Part shown: positions 5,821 to 6,045 of the stretch, piece after piece
How the letters are laid out: the number at the start of each line of letters is the position of its first letter
Numbering within the stretch: position 1 is the stretch's first letter
Assembly (NCBI GenBank): GCA_002695115.1
Contig: NZOA01000043.1
Span: forward strand, 15,851-21,895
Length of the DNA: 6,045 bases
Direction of reading: 5' to 3'
DNA from: Planctomycetota bacterium
GTDB taxonomy: Bacteria > Planctomycetota > UBA8108
Notes under the pieces: model-generated
Database searches by the model: none
Seen by the model: the letters and a program-made list of their open reading frames with translations, nothing else
What the model was told of the DNA's origin: nothing
Made by a program: the position numbers and the translations under genes

Positions 5821-6045
5821 ATGAGTAAGCGTCATTTGTCCATGGTCCTGGTCTCTCTCGCCCTTTTCGGGACGGCTGTCCCGGTGTTTGCCGAGGACAA
5901 GGAGCCGCCGCTGTTCAAATGGCGCAAGGTGGAGATCGCGAAGATCTCCATCGGCTACGGAGTGCAGCTGACGGACGTGGACGGCGACAAGAAGATCGAC
6001 ATTGTCCTTTGCGATAAGAAGACCATCCAGTGGTACCAGAACCCC
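5821..6045 (+). CDS. Secreted FG-GAP/VCBS-type repeat protein (3' partial)
   Basis: The frame is open from the ATG at 5821 to the window end (75 residues) with no stop. It starts with a signal peptide (MSKRHLSMVLVSLALFGTAVPVFA, cleavage after residue 24). After a short linker (EDKEPPLFKWRKVEIAKIS) comes a repeat start: GYGVQLTDVDGDKKIDIV (residues 45-62) with the calcium loop DVDGDKKID, then a strand and TIQWYQNP (68-75). The xDVDGDxxxDIV and WYxNP combination is typical of FG-GAP/VCBS beta-propeller blades in planctomycete secreted proteins, where several blades usually follow. Its role is unknown; such propellers usually serve as ligand-binding or structural extracellular domains. A strong SD and a 109-bp gap after the previous stop allow independent or joint transcription. 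Confidence 0.85.
   Translation, partial: MSKRHLSMVLVSLALFGTAVPVFAEDKEPPLFKWRKVEIAKISIGYGVQLTDVDGDKKIDIVLCDKKTIQWYQNP

Overview
The window suggests a Planctomycetota bacterium, probably an uncultured one. This rests on three things seen in the sequence. The first is a paired dockerin-like C-terminal module (RGDxDxNG...TDGIYxLNFLFLGG...C...CGxDP...GC...C) of a kind I associate with planctomycete secreted proteins. The second is an FG-GAP/VCBS-type protein with a WYxNP motif. The third is GC-rich coding DNA with SD-led starts and many Sec-type signal peptides. The phylum is inferred from domain style; there is no rRNA or marker gene here.

Layout: five genes, all on the + strand, with gaps of about 110 bp or less. 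(1) 1-905 is the C-terminal 300 residues of a large secreted protein: a beta-rich, propeller-like part, an acidic Cys/Asp cluster of the DNGIDDDGDG type, then a dockerin-like pair. (2) 917-2395, 11 bp downstream, is a secreted 492-residue protein with a beta-solenoid-like body and the same C-terminal module. These two look like one transcription unit, which may end at a short GC hairpin plus T5 that overlaps the second stop codon. (3) 2470-5022 is a secreted 850-residue protein that looks like an alpha-toroid plus beta-sandwich polysaccharide lyase (heparinase II/III, PL8 or alginate-lyase fold group); it has no dockerin. (4) 5127-5711 is a small secreted protein made almost only of two dockerin-like pairs of different type. 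(5) 5821-6045 is the start of a secreted FG-GAP repeat protein that runs off the window.

Everything visible is exported. A plausible reading, which is inference, is an extracellular polysaccharide-processing or surface-display locus: one candidate degradative enzyme beside several calcium-binding, Cys-rich surface proteins that share a C-terminal module. No cohesin, transporter, sulfatase, regulator, transposase, tRNA, rRNA or CRISPR array is visible. The least explained items are the shared C-terminal module on unrelated bodies, the dockerin-only protein, and the lyase-like enzyme that cannot be placed in a family by eye. No stretch over 300 bases lacks a gene.
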